Part shown: positions 33,547 to 43,980 of the stretch, piece after piece
How positions within the stretch are numbered: position 1 is the first letter of the stretch
How the letters are laid out: each line of letters opens with the position of its first letter
The notes under the pieces: generated by a model
What the model saw: the letters and a program-made list of their open reading frames with translations, nothing else
The model's database searches: none
What the model was told of the DNA's origin: nothing
Position numbers and translations under genes: made by a program
Assembly: GCF_030247185.1 (NCBI RefSeq)
Contig: NC_080571.1
Location: forward strand, 166,009,547 to 166,073,546
Length of the DNA stretch: 64,000 nt
Source of the DNA: Malaya genurostris
Taxonomy: Eukaryota; Arthropoda; Insecta; Diptera; Culicidae
Reading direction: 5' to 3'

Positions 33547-33893
33547 GATTTCCTGTGATATCAAGTTTCAATAAGTTCAATAAACATAACATTTTTGAAG
33601 AAATTCTTCTCACCTACTGTTAGATCGATAATTCACTTGTTTTCACGGCAGGTGCTAGATCTACTCCGACTAACAATCCTGGCTCTCAATATCACAAATT
33701 GTCTAAAAACACTATCGCTTGCTGGCTAAACTCTGTTTCAACTTCACTTATGCTGTTGTTTATTTTTCTTCCTTCTTGCTTACAACATACTCTCTGACAT
33801 CTATGCTCTGATCCAGGGTACATGGATGCGACGTCGTCTCGTTCTGCTGTGGTGAGTTATGTCGTCGATGGGACGTAGGCACCGGTGCGTACA
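33547..33893 (-). repeat. BEL-1 partial 5' LTR
   Basis: Matches the part of 47,675-48,237 from 'tttcctgtgatatcaagttt' to 'ggtgcgtaca'. The rest was lost in the deletion that also removed the gag start. Confidence 0.88.
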
Positions 33894-35140
33894 ACCTGGT
33901 TAGTTGTAAACTTTGTATTTCGCAATTTGGATCTTGTAGCTGTGTAATTTTGAATGGACCTAGATAAAATGGATCTAGCTAGCGTCTATTTTCGTTTTTT
34001 AGGTACACTATGCAGTTCAATTGTATTTCTATTAGGTTGGACAGGTGGTCTGTTATTGATTTTATAATTTCTTTTTGGTGTATTAGATGTTTGTTTGCTA
34101 TTTCGTGTGATTTGTGTAGTCGGTATCGTAATTATTTATTGTACAGGTCGAAATTATATATCGGTTCAACTTTGTCTGGGTAGGTTTCTTGTGGTAGTCT
34201 GGCTTTTACACCGAACACTAGTTCGTAGGGTGTATACCCATGATCTGAGTGTGGTGTTGTGTTATATGAAAATGCATAGTATTGTAACCAATCTTCCCAG
34301 TCAGATTGATGATCGTTGATAAAAGATCGCAGAAACTCGTTGAGGCATCTGTGATTTCTTTCCAAAGAACCAATTGTCTGAGGATGATAAGCTGTCGAAA
34401 ATGTTTGTTTAATTTTTAACAATTCGCAAATTTGCTCTAGAACCTCGTTTTTATGTTCGGTTCCTCTATCAGTTTTTAACTCAAGAAACTTACCGTAAGT
34501 TAGGATAAAATTTTCTGCTAACGCTTTAGCTACTACGTTAGCTTCTTTGGTAGGTATGGGTATATATACAACGTATTTGGTTAGTTTACACTGTATGCTT
34601 ACAGCGTATCTGTCATTATTGGTTGTTTTGGGCAACGGTCCTACAGTATCGGTTGCCACTATTTCAAATGGTTTAGTAAGTGTATTCGTTATTTGTAATT
34701 TCTCTTTAGTATGTTTAATGATTTTGTTCTTTTGGCAATTTCACAGGCCTTGATAAAATTAGCAATTGAACTTTTCATAAATTTCCATGAATATATTTCT
34801 CTTAATTTGCGGTACAATCTGTTCTGTCCGATTCATGGTGATTCTTTAATATTACTTGTATTTCGCGAAAGTTACTATTAAACTTCGGTGGTTTGTAGAT
34901 AATGATTTGTAATGTTTTCAGTGTTTGTAGGACGAGTCCTGTAAACATTTCCATAGGTATCATTTCAAATATTTTATCATTGCAAGAGATTGCTACTCTG
35001 CTAACTTTTAATTTTCTCATTTCTTCTGGTATTTGGAGATTGCAAACACGAGTGTTTGTCTTATATCTCTTACTTCTGTAATTACACGATGCATCGGTTT
35101 TTGTTTTTGTATTCCTTGATATGTGTCAATTATAATGTAA
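33894..35140 (-). mobile_element. Gypsy-type element copy 1, internal fragment
   Basis: Contains the integrase (34,132-34,900) and the spacer before it (34,802-35,130, MRKLKVSRVAISCNDKIFEM). It is cut at about 35,135, 'caattataat', where a gypsy LTR (copy b) begins, so a second gypsy copy is nested in the first. Its own 3' LTR is copy a at 26,617-28,062, separated by BEL-1. Confidence 0.8.
34132..34740 (-). CDS. Gypsy-type integrase, copy 1 (no LINE insertion)
   Basis: The open frame 34,132-34,659 carries the DDE core: ATDTVGPLP (Asp), ELKTDRGTEHKNE (Asp) and AYHPQTIGSLERNHRCLNEF (Glu), then NTTPHSDHGYTPYELVFG and the C-terminus ending NFDLYNK. The N-terminal zinc part (ACEICKKNK-like) is in another frame after an indel near 34,735. 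It is the uninterrupted reference for the LINE-interrupted copies at 36.6-39.1 and 50.9-52.7 kb. Confidence 0.85.
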   Translation of the reverse strand, partial: NCQKNKIIKHTKEKLQITNTLTKPFEIVATDTVGPLPKTTNNDRYAVSIQCKLTKYVVYIPIPTKEANVVAKALAENFILTYGKFLELKTDRGTEHKNEVLEQICELLKIKQTFSTAYHPQTIGSLERNHRCLNEFLRSFINDHQSDWEDWLQYYAFSYNTTPHSDHGYTPYELVFGVKARLPQETYPDKVEPIYNFDLYNK

Positions 35141-36336
35141 TGTATGTAAGTATGTAGTAGTGCGGGTATGTTAGTTGAAAGTCATATTGAAAACTGATAA
35201 AACGCACTTTTTATTCGGTACTTCACAAAATGCATTCATTCGTTCACTTATATAGCCTATTTTCTCCTAGCCTAGCTAATTAATTCTAACAGTTAGGATC
35301 TCTGAGTAGATCCGGAAGGAGGAGTTAGAACGCGCAATGTAAATCGGATATAACCAATGGGACTCGTTGTGTCGTGTCGGCCATTGTACATTTTGTGGGT
35401 AAGAGAGGAAGTAGAGCTTCTTGATGAGCGTGAGCGGGTGTGATACGGAGATGAGAGGGCGATAGCATTTTGAGTTATTTTCGTGAGTGTCGGTTTGAAT
35501 TAGTGTGTGTGTTGCTGAGTTACTGTCATTCTAGGTCGTGCTGGCTGGTATCGATTGTGGTCGATGGTGGGGCATGAGGGACGTGTAGAAGAGGGAAGTG
35601 ACACAAGCTGTTTTGTTTTCTGTTCTGTTTTCGATGACATAACAATTTGAAACTTGATGCTTCCTCGTTTCTGTAGTCGAACTTTACGACCACGGCGTTT
35701 TTCGCTGGATCACCGAAAAGTGCAAGTGCTGACATTTTAGTTGGATTCATGTAGGTAATGTTTTTATTATAAGTAGGTTTCTAGGTTTTCGTGGAAGGGT
35801 GCTTTTACGGGTTTTTGTTAAGTGCGTGTGGTCTGAGGTGTGCGGAAGATTTAGTCTTAAATATTCATATTACATGGTCTGGGATGTGTGAGGAGATTTA
35901 ATCCTAAAGGTTCACATTACATCATCCCTCTTTAGGAAGAATGATGTAACGAAGGGAAATCATTCTGTTGTGCTTTATGGGATTAGGTTACCGTTTATGC
36001 GTTCGAACTCCCTAACAATTTTAATGTATATTACAGAGTTTTCTTATAGCTAAAATAATCGAATTCGACAGTTTTTCTCAGAGCAGCTGTGTAAAACTTC
36101 ACTTACGCCCACGGCAATAATTTTTTGATTTTTCTCTCTATTTTTTTTTTGTTTTACGTGGAGCTAAGCTCGGTAGCTGAATTTTAATTCTAAAAGTTTG
36201 ATGTAACAATTTTGTGAATTTCTTGCTTTAATGAGTCTATTTTTGTGAACAATTGTTTTTTCTTTTGATTGTAAACTTTTCTATTATTATTATATCGTTT
36301 ATTTATACCCGGTTTTAACCTAGTTGCGGTCGTTCA
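35141..36336 (-). repeat. Gypsy-type LTR, copy b
   Basis: 1,196 bp from TGTATGTAAG to GGTCGTTCA on the + strand. It is the 3' LTR of gypsy copy 2, with the integrase end directly beside it. It contains a 74-residue sense frame (35,526-35,750) that is also open in copy c. Confidence 0.85.
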
Positions 36337-36573
36337 CCGGGTTAGTTGTAAACTTTGTATTTCGCAATTTGGATCTTGTAGCTGTGTAATTTTGAATGGA
36401 CCTAGATAAAATGGATCTAGCTTGCGTCTATTTTCGTTTTGTAAGTACACTATGTAGTTCAAATGTATTTCTATTGGGTTGGACAGGTGGTCTGTTATTG
36501 ATTTTCTAATTTCTTTTTGGTGTATTAGATGTTTGTTTGCTATTTCGTGTGATTTGTGTAGTCGGTATTGTAA

Positions 36574-36695
36574 TTATTTATTGTACAGGTCGAAATTATA
36601 TATCGGTTCAATTTTTTCTGGGTAGGTTACTTGTGGTAGTCTGGCTTTTACACCGAACACTAGTTCGTAGGGTGTATACCAATGATCTGAGTGTG
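36574..36695 (-). pseudogene. Gypsy copy 2 integrase, C-terminal piece
   Basis: Resumes the integrase after the inserted LINE with PHSDHWYTPYELVFGVKARL, ending at the same stop as copy 1. Confidence 0.85.
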
Positions 36696-36831
36696 GTGTT
36701 GTGTTATTATTATTATTATTTTTATTTAAAAGACGTTTTTATTCAGGCCTATTTGCGTACAAGCTTTACGTGGCCGATTGAGCCGATTTTGTAAATAAAA
36801 AAATTGTTGTATTCGATCTCGTTGTCACCCT

Positions 36832-38470
36832 TTATCTAGGGGGAGAGGAGCTTCCATTTCCCTCCTGCGAGGATTGAGGGGCACTTTGTTCGTGGCTCGT
36901 CTCGTCGTCCATTGACGCATCGGTGGCATTGTTGATTTCCGTCTTCTTTTCGTTTTCCTTGTTATTCACAGTCTTGATCTCGTTGTTAATTACTGTAGAA
37001 GCGCCTTGTTGTACATTGGTTGCAGTTGCTGTTTGGTTAGATGGTGAAGGTGATTTTGAAACAGGAGCACTGCATTCACTAGTTTCCGTTGTTGAGCGGT
37101 TGTCCTTGTTTTTGTTTGTTTTCGCAGTTTCAGTGCAAGGTTTGCCGTAGTGTGCAGGTTGTTCACAAAACTGACATGTAACCAGTTGATTTTCATACGT
37201 AATCAGCGTTTTACACGGATGTATTCCATCTTGACCACAAACGATGTAAGATGGAATTGCTTTACGTAGTTGCATACGTACCACTCGCACGTCATTCCGG
37301 ATACCGGGGAAAAAATTCCGCCATACTTCCCTTTCGATGGAAAGAACTTCACCGTACTGAACGCGTACTTCTATTGCATTGTCCACCATGTACACTGGGA
37401 TTTTATATTTAAAATTGTCATGATCAACACTATGCACCTCGTTGTTAACCGAAGCGAATGCAATTGCATCTCTTTCACGTTTGAACATAATGTACACACA
37501 GTTAGACGCCTTGTTGAATTGAATCTCACTTACATCAGTAACGTTCAGATGCATTCGTTCCTTAAGCAAGATTTCAATTTCGGTTGCTGCTGGTCTAACT
37601 TTGCAGCGCTTGAAATCAATACAAATTGAATTTGGCCTTGTAGGCCAAGTTTCAGGCTTTGTTAAGGTAGCGCTTCGCCGTGGTCACGGGAGTTCGCTGC
37701 CTATCCCGGGGTTTCACGCACTTTACCCAAATTGTGAGAAAACGGGGAAGAAAACGGAAATTCCAAGAACATACGATTCTAGATAATTAATTTTTCTATC
37801 GATTCGTATATAAATTGTGCCTGATAAACATTTTTATCGAAAGATTTCGTGCGAGTTATAAAAATAAATGAGTTTTTCCTTATTCTTTCGCACGCACACA
37901 ATGTCAACGCATGCATTGGGTTGTGCAAAATGCTACATGCGGAAGACGCTAACAACATTTCTCTTGTTTTCGTTGTCCGTTCTCTCTGCGTAAACGTTGA
38001 ATATAGATGAGTAGAAAATGTAAGTAAGTGTTACTACTTTGTAAAATAATTTCTATTCATGTTTCAGTAGAACCAGATATCAGTAATGATTTTCATCGCT
38101 ACTAGCTTTGACGATTTGTTGAAAACGTAGCACATCCCTACATATGCGAGTTGTTTATAGCGAGAAAAGGAAAAAAGAAAACCAAATTTTAACAAAACTC
38201 GCACGAAATCTCGCGAAAGAAAAGCTTTCTAACTGATATTTTTCGCCAAATGCATAGTAAAATCATTTACCTACAATCGTATGTTTTTGATTTTTCGTGA
38301 ATCGGGTTAGTATTTTAGAAATTTGCAATTTAGGGTGAAATTTCGGCGACAAAGCAAGAGGAAGCAGTGAGTTGTCTTGCTTCGACCTGACCACGGCGAA
38401 GCGCTACCTTAAATCGTATTTGCCCATTTCGTACACTCTATTGTTCACTACACTGTATTGTCTTTGTTTC
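36832..38470 (-). pseudogene. LINE ORF1 (gag-like) of the ORF1-only element, copy 1
   Basis: The main open part, 36,832-37,569, reads VYIMFKRERDAIAFASVNNE, EREVWRNFFPGIRNDVRVVR, LITYENQLVTCQFCEQPAHY and GKPC, a single zinc knuckle, then a Ser/Thr/Asn-rich acidic tail (EGNGSSSPPR). The N-terminus (MNNRVYEMGKYDL) is cut off by the MITE at 37,666-38,408. Such ORF1 proteins bind element RNA. About 305 residues when intact. Confidence 0.8.
37666..38408. mobile_element. TTAA-flanked MITE, 743 bp, with 21-bp TIRs
   Basis: Terminal inverted repeats at 37,666-37,686 and 38,388-38,408 (GGTAGCGCTTCG at the ends) are perfect over 21 bp and flanked by TTAA (37,662-37,665; 38,409-38,412). The duplicated LINE copy at 52,017-52,024 reads 'tttgttaaatcg', the exact empty site. 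No transposase is encoded. Confidence 0.95.
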
Positions 38471-39092
38471 TGTTGTCTCGACCGTAAACGATTTGCGAAT
38501 CTGTCTGATGAGATGCGAGCACGAACTGTGTTGTGTTATATGAAAATGCATAGTATTGTAACCAATCATCCCAGTCAGATTGATGATCGTTGATAAAAGA
38601 TCGCAGAAACTCGTTGAGGCATCTGTGATTTCTTTCCAAAGAACCAATTGTCTGAGGATGATTAGCTGTCGAAAATGTTTGTTTAATTTTTAACAATTAG
38701 CAAATTTGCTCTAGAACCTCGTTTTTATGTTCGGTTCCTCTATCAGTTTTTAACTCAAGAAACTTACCGTAAGTTAGGATAAAATTTTCTGCTAACGCTT
38801 TAGCTACTACGTTAGCTTCTTTGGTAGGTATGGGTATATATACAACGTATTTGGTTAGTTTACACTGTATGCTTACAGCGTATCTGTTATTATTGGTTGT
38901 TTTGAGCAACGGTCCTACAGTATCGGTTGCCACTATTTCAAATGGTTTAGTAAGTGTATTCGTAATTTGTAATTTCTCTTTACTATGTTTAATGATTTTG
39001 TTCTTTTTGCAAATTTCACAGGCCTTGATAAAATTAGCAATTGAACTTTTCATAAATTTCCATGAATATATTTCTCTTAATTTGCGGTACAA
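38448..39092 (-). pseudogene. Gypsy copy 2 integrase, N-terminal and core
   Basis: 39,092 down to 38,697 reads the zinc region (FIKACEICKKNKIIKH) and the core as far as ELKTDRGTEHKNEVLEQIC, followed by a stop. 38,448-38,696 continues (ANHPQTIGSLERNHRCLNEF) to YNTT, where the LINE starts. Confidence 0.85.
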
Positions 39093-39538
39093 TCTGTTTT
39101 GTCCGATTCATGGTGATTCTTTAATATTACTTGTATTTCGCGAAGGTTACTAATAAACTTCGGTGGTTTGTAGATAATGATTTGTAATGTTTTCAGTGTT
39201 TGTAGGACGAGTCCTTTAAACAATTCCATAGGTACCATTTCAAATATTTTATCATTGCAAGAAATTGCTACTCTGCTAACTTTTAATTTTCTCATTTCTT
39301 CTTGGTATTTGGAGATTGCAAAGACGAGTGTTTGTCTTATATCTCTTACTTTTGTAATTACACGATGCATCGGTTTTTGTTTTTGTATTCTTTGATATGT
39401 GTCAATTATAATATGGTTGTTTGTGAAAAAACATCTCATTACTAATAGGTTTCTTACTTCGCAAGGGGCTTCCGTTGTATAAACAGAGAGGATACTGTTG
39501 ATACAAGGATTATTATTGTTAGTACATGAATTATTCAC
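39077..39538 (-). CDS. Gypsy pol spacer between RNase H and integrase, copy 2
   Basis: 153 residues (IIIDTYQRIQKQKPMHRVIT, ISKYQEEMRKLKVSRVAISC). This piece recurs at 34.8-35.1, 49.2-49.5 and 52.7-53.0 kb. No catalytic motif is seen; it links polymerase and integrase modules in this family. Confidence 0.6.
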   Translation of the reverse strand: MNNSCTNNNNPCINSILSVYTTEAPCEVRNLLVMRCFFTNNHIIIDTYQRIQKQKPMHRVITKVRDIRQTLVFAISKYQEEMRKLKVSRVAISCNDKIFEMVPMELFKGLVLQTLKTLQIIIYKPPKFISNLREIQVILKNHHESDKTDCTAN

Positions 39539-39874
39539 ATGATTAGTATTTTTGTTAGTATTTAATTTGTTATGTTCTTTTTCCTTTGTTATGAGTTCTT
39601 GTTTTCTTCACATTGACCTTGTATTAACCATCAATATACTATCTGTCTTCAAATCATCTGAGGACATTATTATGCGTGATAACGCATCGGCTGCAACGTT
39701 ACTTTTACCTTGAATATACTCTATGTTGAAGTCAAATCTAACCTCACTCTTGTCAGTTTGGAGGTTGGGTTTTTCATATTGAATAAAAATACTAACTGTG
39801 GTCTGTGGTCCGTTTGTATAGTAAATTTGCGTTCAAAAAAAGCAAAAGCTTTACAACCGTAAAAAAGAATAAAT

Positions 39875-41083
39875 CCTACCTATGTAGGACTTACAATAAT
39901 TATTTTACCAGTGTATTGCTGTCAATTCTTTCAAAATTACCGATTTATTCTTTTCTACGGTTGTAAAGCTTTTGCTGGCAAATGCTATTGGTAAGCCATT
40001 GATCATTTGTAATAAAACTGCTCCACATCCAACGTCTGAAGCGTCCGTGGTTACAATAAATTGTTCATTAAAATTTGGGTATTGTAGAAGTTTTGGTGAC
40101 ATTAGGAAGGATTTTAAGGTTACAAATACATGCTGGCACTCTAGTGGCCATGAAAATTACTGGTAATAATTGCAAAAGGCGACGAATCTTCGCACGTCAT
40201 CGCTACTTGTTGGTGTGGGGTATTTTTTTATTGCCTCGTATTTATTACTATCTGGTAGGATTCCTTTATCTGTGATTTTGTGACCTAAATATGTTACTTT
40301 TGTATTAAAAAAATTGCATTTATTGAGGTTTAGTTTAAGATTGTACTTCCTAAACTTATTCTAAATTCTGAAGGTGATGTTGGATTGAACGTCCAACTAC
40401 TATAATATAATCTACCAGGTATAATGTAGTTTTTGTTAACGGTATCTTGAATCGGTATTGCTATTGGGGTATTATTAATTGTAAAATTTAATATCCAACA
40501 TTCGTAATCGATTAGGCATTTATTGGCTGAGAGAAAATCTCTGCCTAAGATGCCGTCTGTAGAAATTGGGAAATTTGGGCTTACTGTGTGGAATCTGTGT
40601 TTAATTGAGATAAATATTAAGTATGTTTCTGTTGTCGCGATGGTTTCTATCTCACCATCGGTATTTCTGGTAAGTTTAATTTTGTTGTTTGAATTGATTG
40701 GTTGTGCAGGTATTGCACCTGAGTCTACAATAAGTGTGCATATTGAGTTTGCCATTCGTATACCCACTTTGATCAAATTAGCGGCGTGGTGTACAAGATC
40801 TTTCTTAAAAATTTTGATTCGTTGGATATTGGTTAGTACTTTGGAATTGTTCCTTCCACAACAGACCAGTTTCAAAACGATCTCCTATCCTCTTTGTCGT
40901 CTTCTTCGAAATATCCTTCGCTCTTCTGTCTTCTTCCGGTTCGGGAAGTGAGGACACCGATATACCAAACTCTTCTAGTGTGTAGCAGCTCTTCGTGGAG
41001 CTCCTGGTTCGTAATCCTGCTGCACGCATGATGACCGACAATTCCGCTATTCGTCGTGACTGATCCCATCGGTCCATACACAG
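39875..41083 (-). pseudogene. Chimera sub-copy A1: gypsy RNase H-protease fused to BEL
   Basis: Sense order: BEL piece (40,853-41,081), fusion at 40,852, gypsy protease (40,330-40,875, VDSGAIPAQPINSNN, with about 27 nt deleted after the catalytic DSG), RT thumb (YLGHKITDKGI-type sequence near 40,260), and RNase H (39,905-40,102, VTTDASDVGCGAVLLQ). A 35-nt inverted copy of RNase H sequence lies at 39,841-39,875. The RT palm is absent. Confidence 0.85.
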
Positions 41084-42371
41084 CCTACCTATGTAGGACT
41101 TAAAATAATTAATTTACCAGTGTATTGCTGTCAATTCTTTCAAAATTACCGATTTATTCATTTCTACGGTTGTAAAGCTTTTGCTGGCAAATGCTATTGG
41201 TAAGCCATTGATCATTTGTAATAAAACTGCTCCACATCCAACGTCTGAAGCGTCCGTGGTTCATTAAAATTTGGGTATTGTAGAAGTTTTGGTGACATTA
41301 GGAAGGATTTTAAGGTTACAAATACAAGCTGGCACTCTAGTGGCCATGAAAATTACTGGTAATAATTGCAAAAGGCGACGAATCTTCGCACGTCATCGCT
41401 ACTTGTTGGTGTGGGGTATTTTTTATTGCCTCGTATTTATTACTATCTGGTAGGATTCTTTTATCTGTGATTTTGTGACCTAAATATGTTACTTTTGTAT
41501 TAAAAAAATTGCATTTTTTTAGGTTTAGTTTAAGATTGTACTTCCTAAACTTATTCTAAATTCTGAAGGTGATGTTGGATTGAACGTCCAACTACTATAA
41601 TATAATCTACCAGGTATAATGTAGTTTTTGTTAACGGTATCTTGAATCGGTATTGCTATTGGGGTATTATTAATTGTAAAGTTTAATATTCAACATTCGT
41701 AATCGATTAGGCATTTATTGGCTGAGAGAAAATCTCTGCCTAAGATTCCGTCTGTAGAAATTGGGAAATTTGGGCTTACTATGTGGAATCTGTGTTTAAT
41801 TGAGATAAATATTAAGTCTGTTTCTGTTGTCGCGATGGTTTCTATCTCACCATCGGTAATTCCGGTAAGTTTAATTTTGTTGTTTGAATTGATTGGTTGT
41901 GCAAGTATTTTGTTTGCTTTAAAAACGAATATATCTGCACCTGAGTCTACAATAAGTGTGCTTATTGAGTTTGCCATTCGTATACCCACTTTGATCAAAT
42001 TAGCGGCGTGGTGTACAAGATCTTTCTTAAAAAATTTGATTCGTTGGGTATTGGTTAGTACTTTGGAATTGTTCCTTCCACAACAGACCAGTTTCAAAAC
42101 GATCTCCTATCCTCTTTGTCGTCTTCTTCGAAATATCCTTCGCTCTTCTGTCTTCTTCCGGTTCGGGAAGTGAGGACACCGATATACCAAACTCTTCTAG
42201 TGTGTAGTAGCTCTTCGTGGAGCTCCTGGTTCGTAATCCTGCTGCACGCATGATGACCGACAATTTCGCTATTCGTCGTGACTGATCCCATCGGTCCATA
42301 CACGGTCCAGCCTAGCTTCGACCTGACTGCTATCGGCTCTTCTGGCCGACCAATTCTGGATTCTATCGGTG
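41084..42371 (-). pseudogene. Chimera sub-copy B1
   Basis: Same order as A1, with protease at 41,690-42,097 (VDSGADIFVFKANK complete) and fusion at 42,074. About 10 nt are missing in the RNase H piece near 41,262. It shares base differences with B2 ('gtgtagtagctc', 'gacaatttcgct'). Confidence 0.85.
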
Positions 42372-42745
42372 ATACAAGGATTATTATTGTTAGTACATGA
42401 ATTATTCACCTGATTAGTATTTTTGTTAGTATTTAATTTGTTATGTTCTTTTTCCTTTGTTATGAGTTCTTGTTTTCTTGACATTGACCTTGTATTAACC
42501 ATCAGTATACTATCTGCCTTCAAATCATCTGAGGACATTATTATGCGTGATAACGCATCGGCTGCAACGTTACTTTTACCTTGGATATACTCTATGTTGA
42601 AGTCAAATCTAACCTCACTCTTGTCAGTTTGGAGGTTGGGTTTTTCATATTGAATAAAAATACTAACTGTGGTCTGTGGTCCGTTTGTATAGTAAATTTG
42701 CGTTCAAAAAAAGCAAAAGCTTTACAACCGTAGAAAAGAATAAAT

Positions 42746-43980
42746 CCTACCTATGTAGGACTTACAATAATTAATTTACCAGTGTATTGCTGTCAATTCT
42801 TTCAAAATTACCGATTTATTCTTTTCTACGGTTGTAAAGCTTTTGCTGGCAAATGCTATTGGTAAGCCATTGATCATTTGTAATAAAACTGCTCCACATC
42901 CAACGTCTGAAGCGTCCGTGGTTACAATAAATTGTTCATTAAAATTTGGGTATTGTAGAAGTTTTGGTGACATTAGGAAGGATTTTAAGGTTACAAATAC
43001 ATGCTGGCACTCTAGTGGCCATGAAAATTACTGGTAATAATTGCAAAAGGCGACGAATCTTCGCACGTCATCGCTACTTGTTGGTGTGGGGTATTTTTTT
43101 ATTGCCTCGTATTTATTACTATCTGGTAGGATTCCTTTATCTGTGATTTTGTGACCTAAATATGTTACTTTTGTATTAAAAAATTGCATTTATTGAGGTT
43201 TAGTTTAAGATTGTACTTCCTAAACTTATTCTAAATTCTGAAGGTGATGTTGGATTGAACGTCCAACTACTATAATATAATCTACCAGGTATAATGTAGT
43301 TTTTGTTAACGGTATCTTGAATCGGTATTGCTATTGGGGTATTATTAATTGTAAAGTTTAATATCCAACATTCGTAATCGATTAGGCATTTATTGGCTGA
43401 GAGAAAATCTCTGCCTAAGATGCCGTCTGTAGAAATTGGGAAATTTGGGCTTACTATGTGGAATCTGTGTTTAATTGAGATAAATATTAAGTCTGTTTCT
43501 GTTGTCGCGATGGTTTCTATCTCACCATCGGTTTTTCTGGTAAGTTTAATTTTGTTGTTTGAATTGATTGGTTGTGCAGGTATTTTGTTTGCTTTAAAAA
43601 CGAATATATCTGCACCTGAGTCTACAATAAGTGTGCATATTGAGTTTGCCATTCGTATACCCACTTTGATCAAATTAGCGGCGTGGTGTACAAGATCTTT
43701 CTTAAAAATTTTGATTCGTTGGATATTGGTTAGTACTTTGGAATTGTTCCTTCCACAACAGACCAGTTTCAAAACGATCTCCTATCCTCTTTGTCGTCTT
43801 CTTCGAAATATCCTTCGCTCTTCTGTCTTCTTCCGGTTCGGGAAGTGAGGACACCGATATACCAAACTCTTCTAGTGTGTAGCAGCTCTTCGTGGAGCTC
43901 CTGGTTCGTAATCCTGCTGCACGCATGATGACCGACAATTCCGCTATTCGTCGTGACTGATCCCATCGGTCCATACACAG
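42746..43980 (-). pseudogene. Chimera sub-copy A2
   Basis: RNase H at 42,776-42,973 encodes the same peptide as A1. Protease at 43,200-43,772 has the complete VDSGADIFVFKANK. The 35-nt inverted arms (42,712-42,746 and 42,813-42,847) are perfect here. Confidence 0.85.

Larger units (their letters stand above)
28067..33893 (-). mobile_element. BEL/Pao element BEL-1, minus strand
   Basis: Sense order from high to low coordinates: partial 5' LTR (33,547-33,893), truncated gag, protease, RT, RNase H, integrase, polypurine tract (acggggaggggta in sense, next to the LTR) and a complete 3' LTR (28,067-28,616). It inserted at the LTR/internal border of a gypsy-type element: flanks are 'gttcacggg' on the left and 'acctggttag' on the right, against 'gttcaccgggttag' in uninterrupted gypsy copies. 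Confidence 0.9.
36707..38527 (-). mobile_element. ORF1-only I-like LINE in the gypsy integrase (with MITE inside)
   Basis: The segment interrupts the integrase at NTT-PHSD and is flanked by an 11-bp target-site duplication, GTGTTGTGTTA (36,696-36,706 and 38,528-38,538). On the sense (minus) strand it starts AGTTCGTGCTCGC, carries one ORF and ends in a (TAA)n-type tail. Without the MITE it is about 1.07 kb. There is no ORF2, so it must have been moved by another LINE's enzyme. Confidence 0.85.
39501..42371 (-). repeat. Tandem unit 1 (2,871 bp) of the BEL/gypsy chimera
   Basis: Runs from gypsy 'gatacaagg' to BEL 'tctatcggtg'. It contains sub-copies A1 and B1, each with gypsy RNase H, RT thumb and protease fused to BEL protease-region sequence. 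It repeats directly as 42,372-45,268. Confidence 0.9.
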
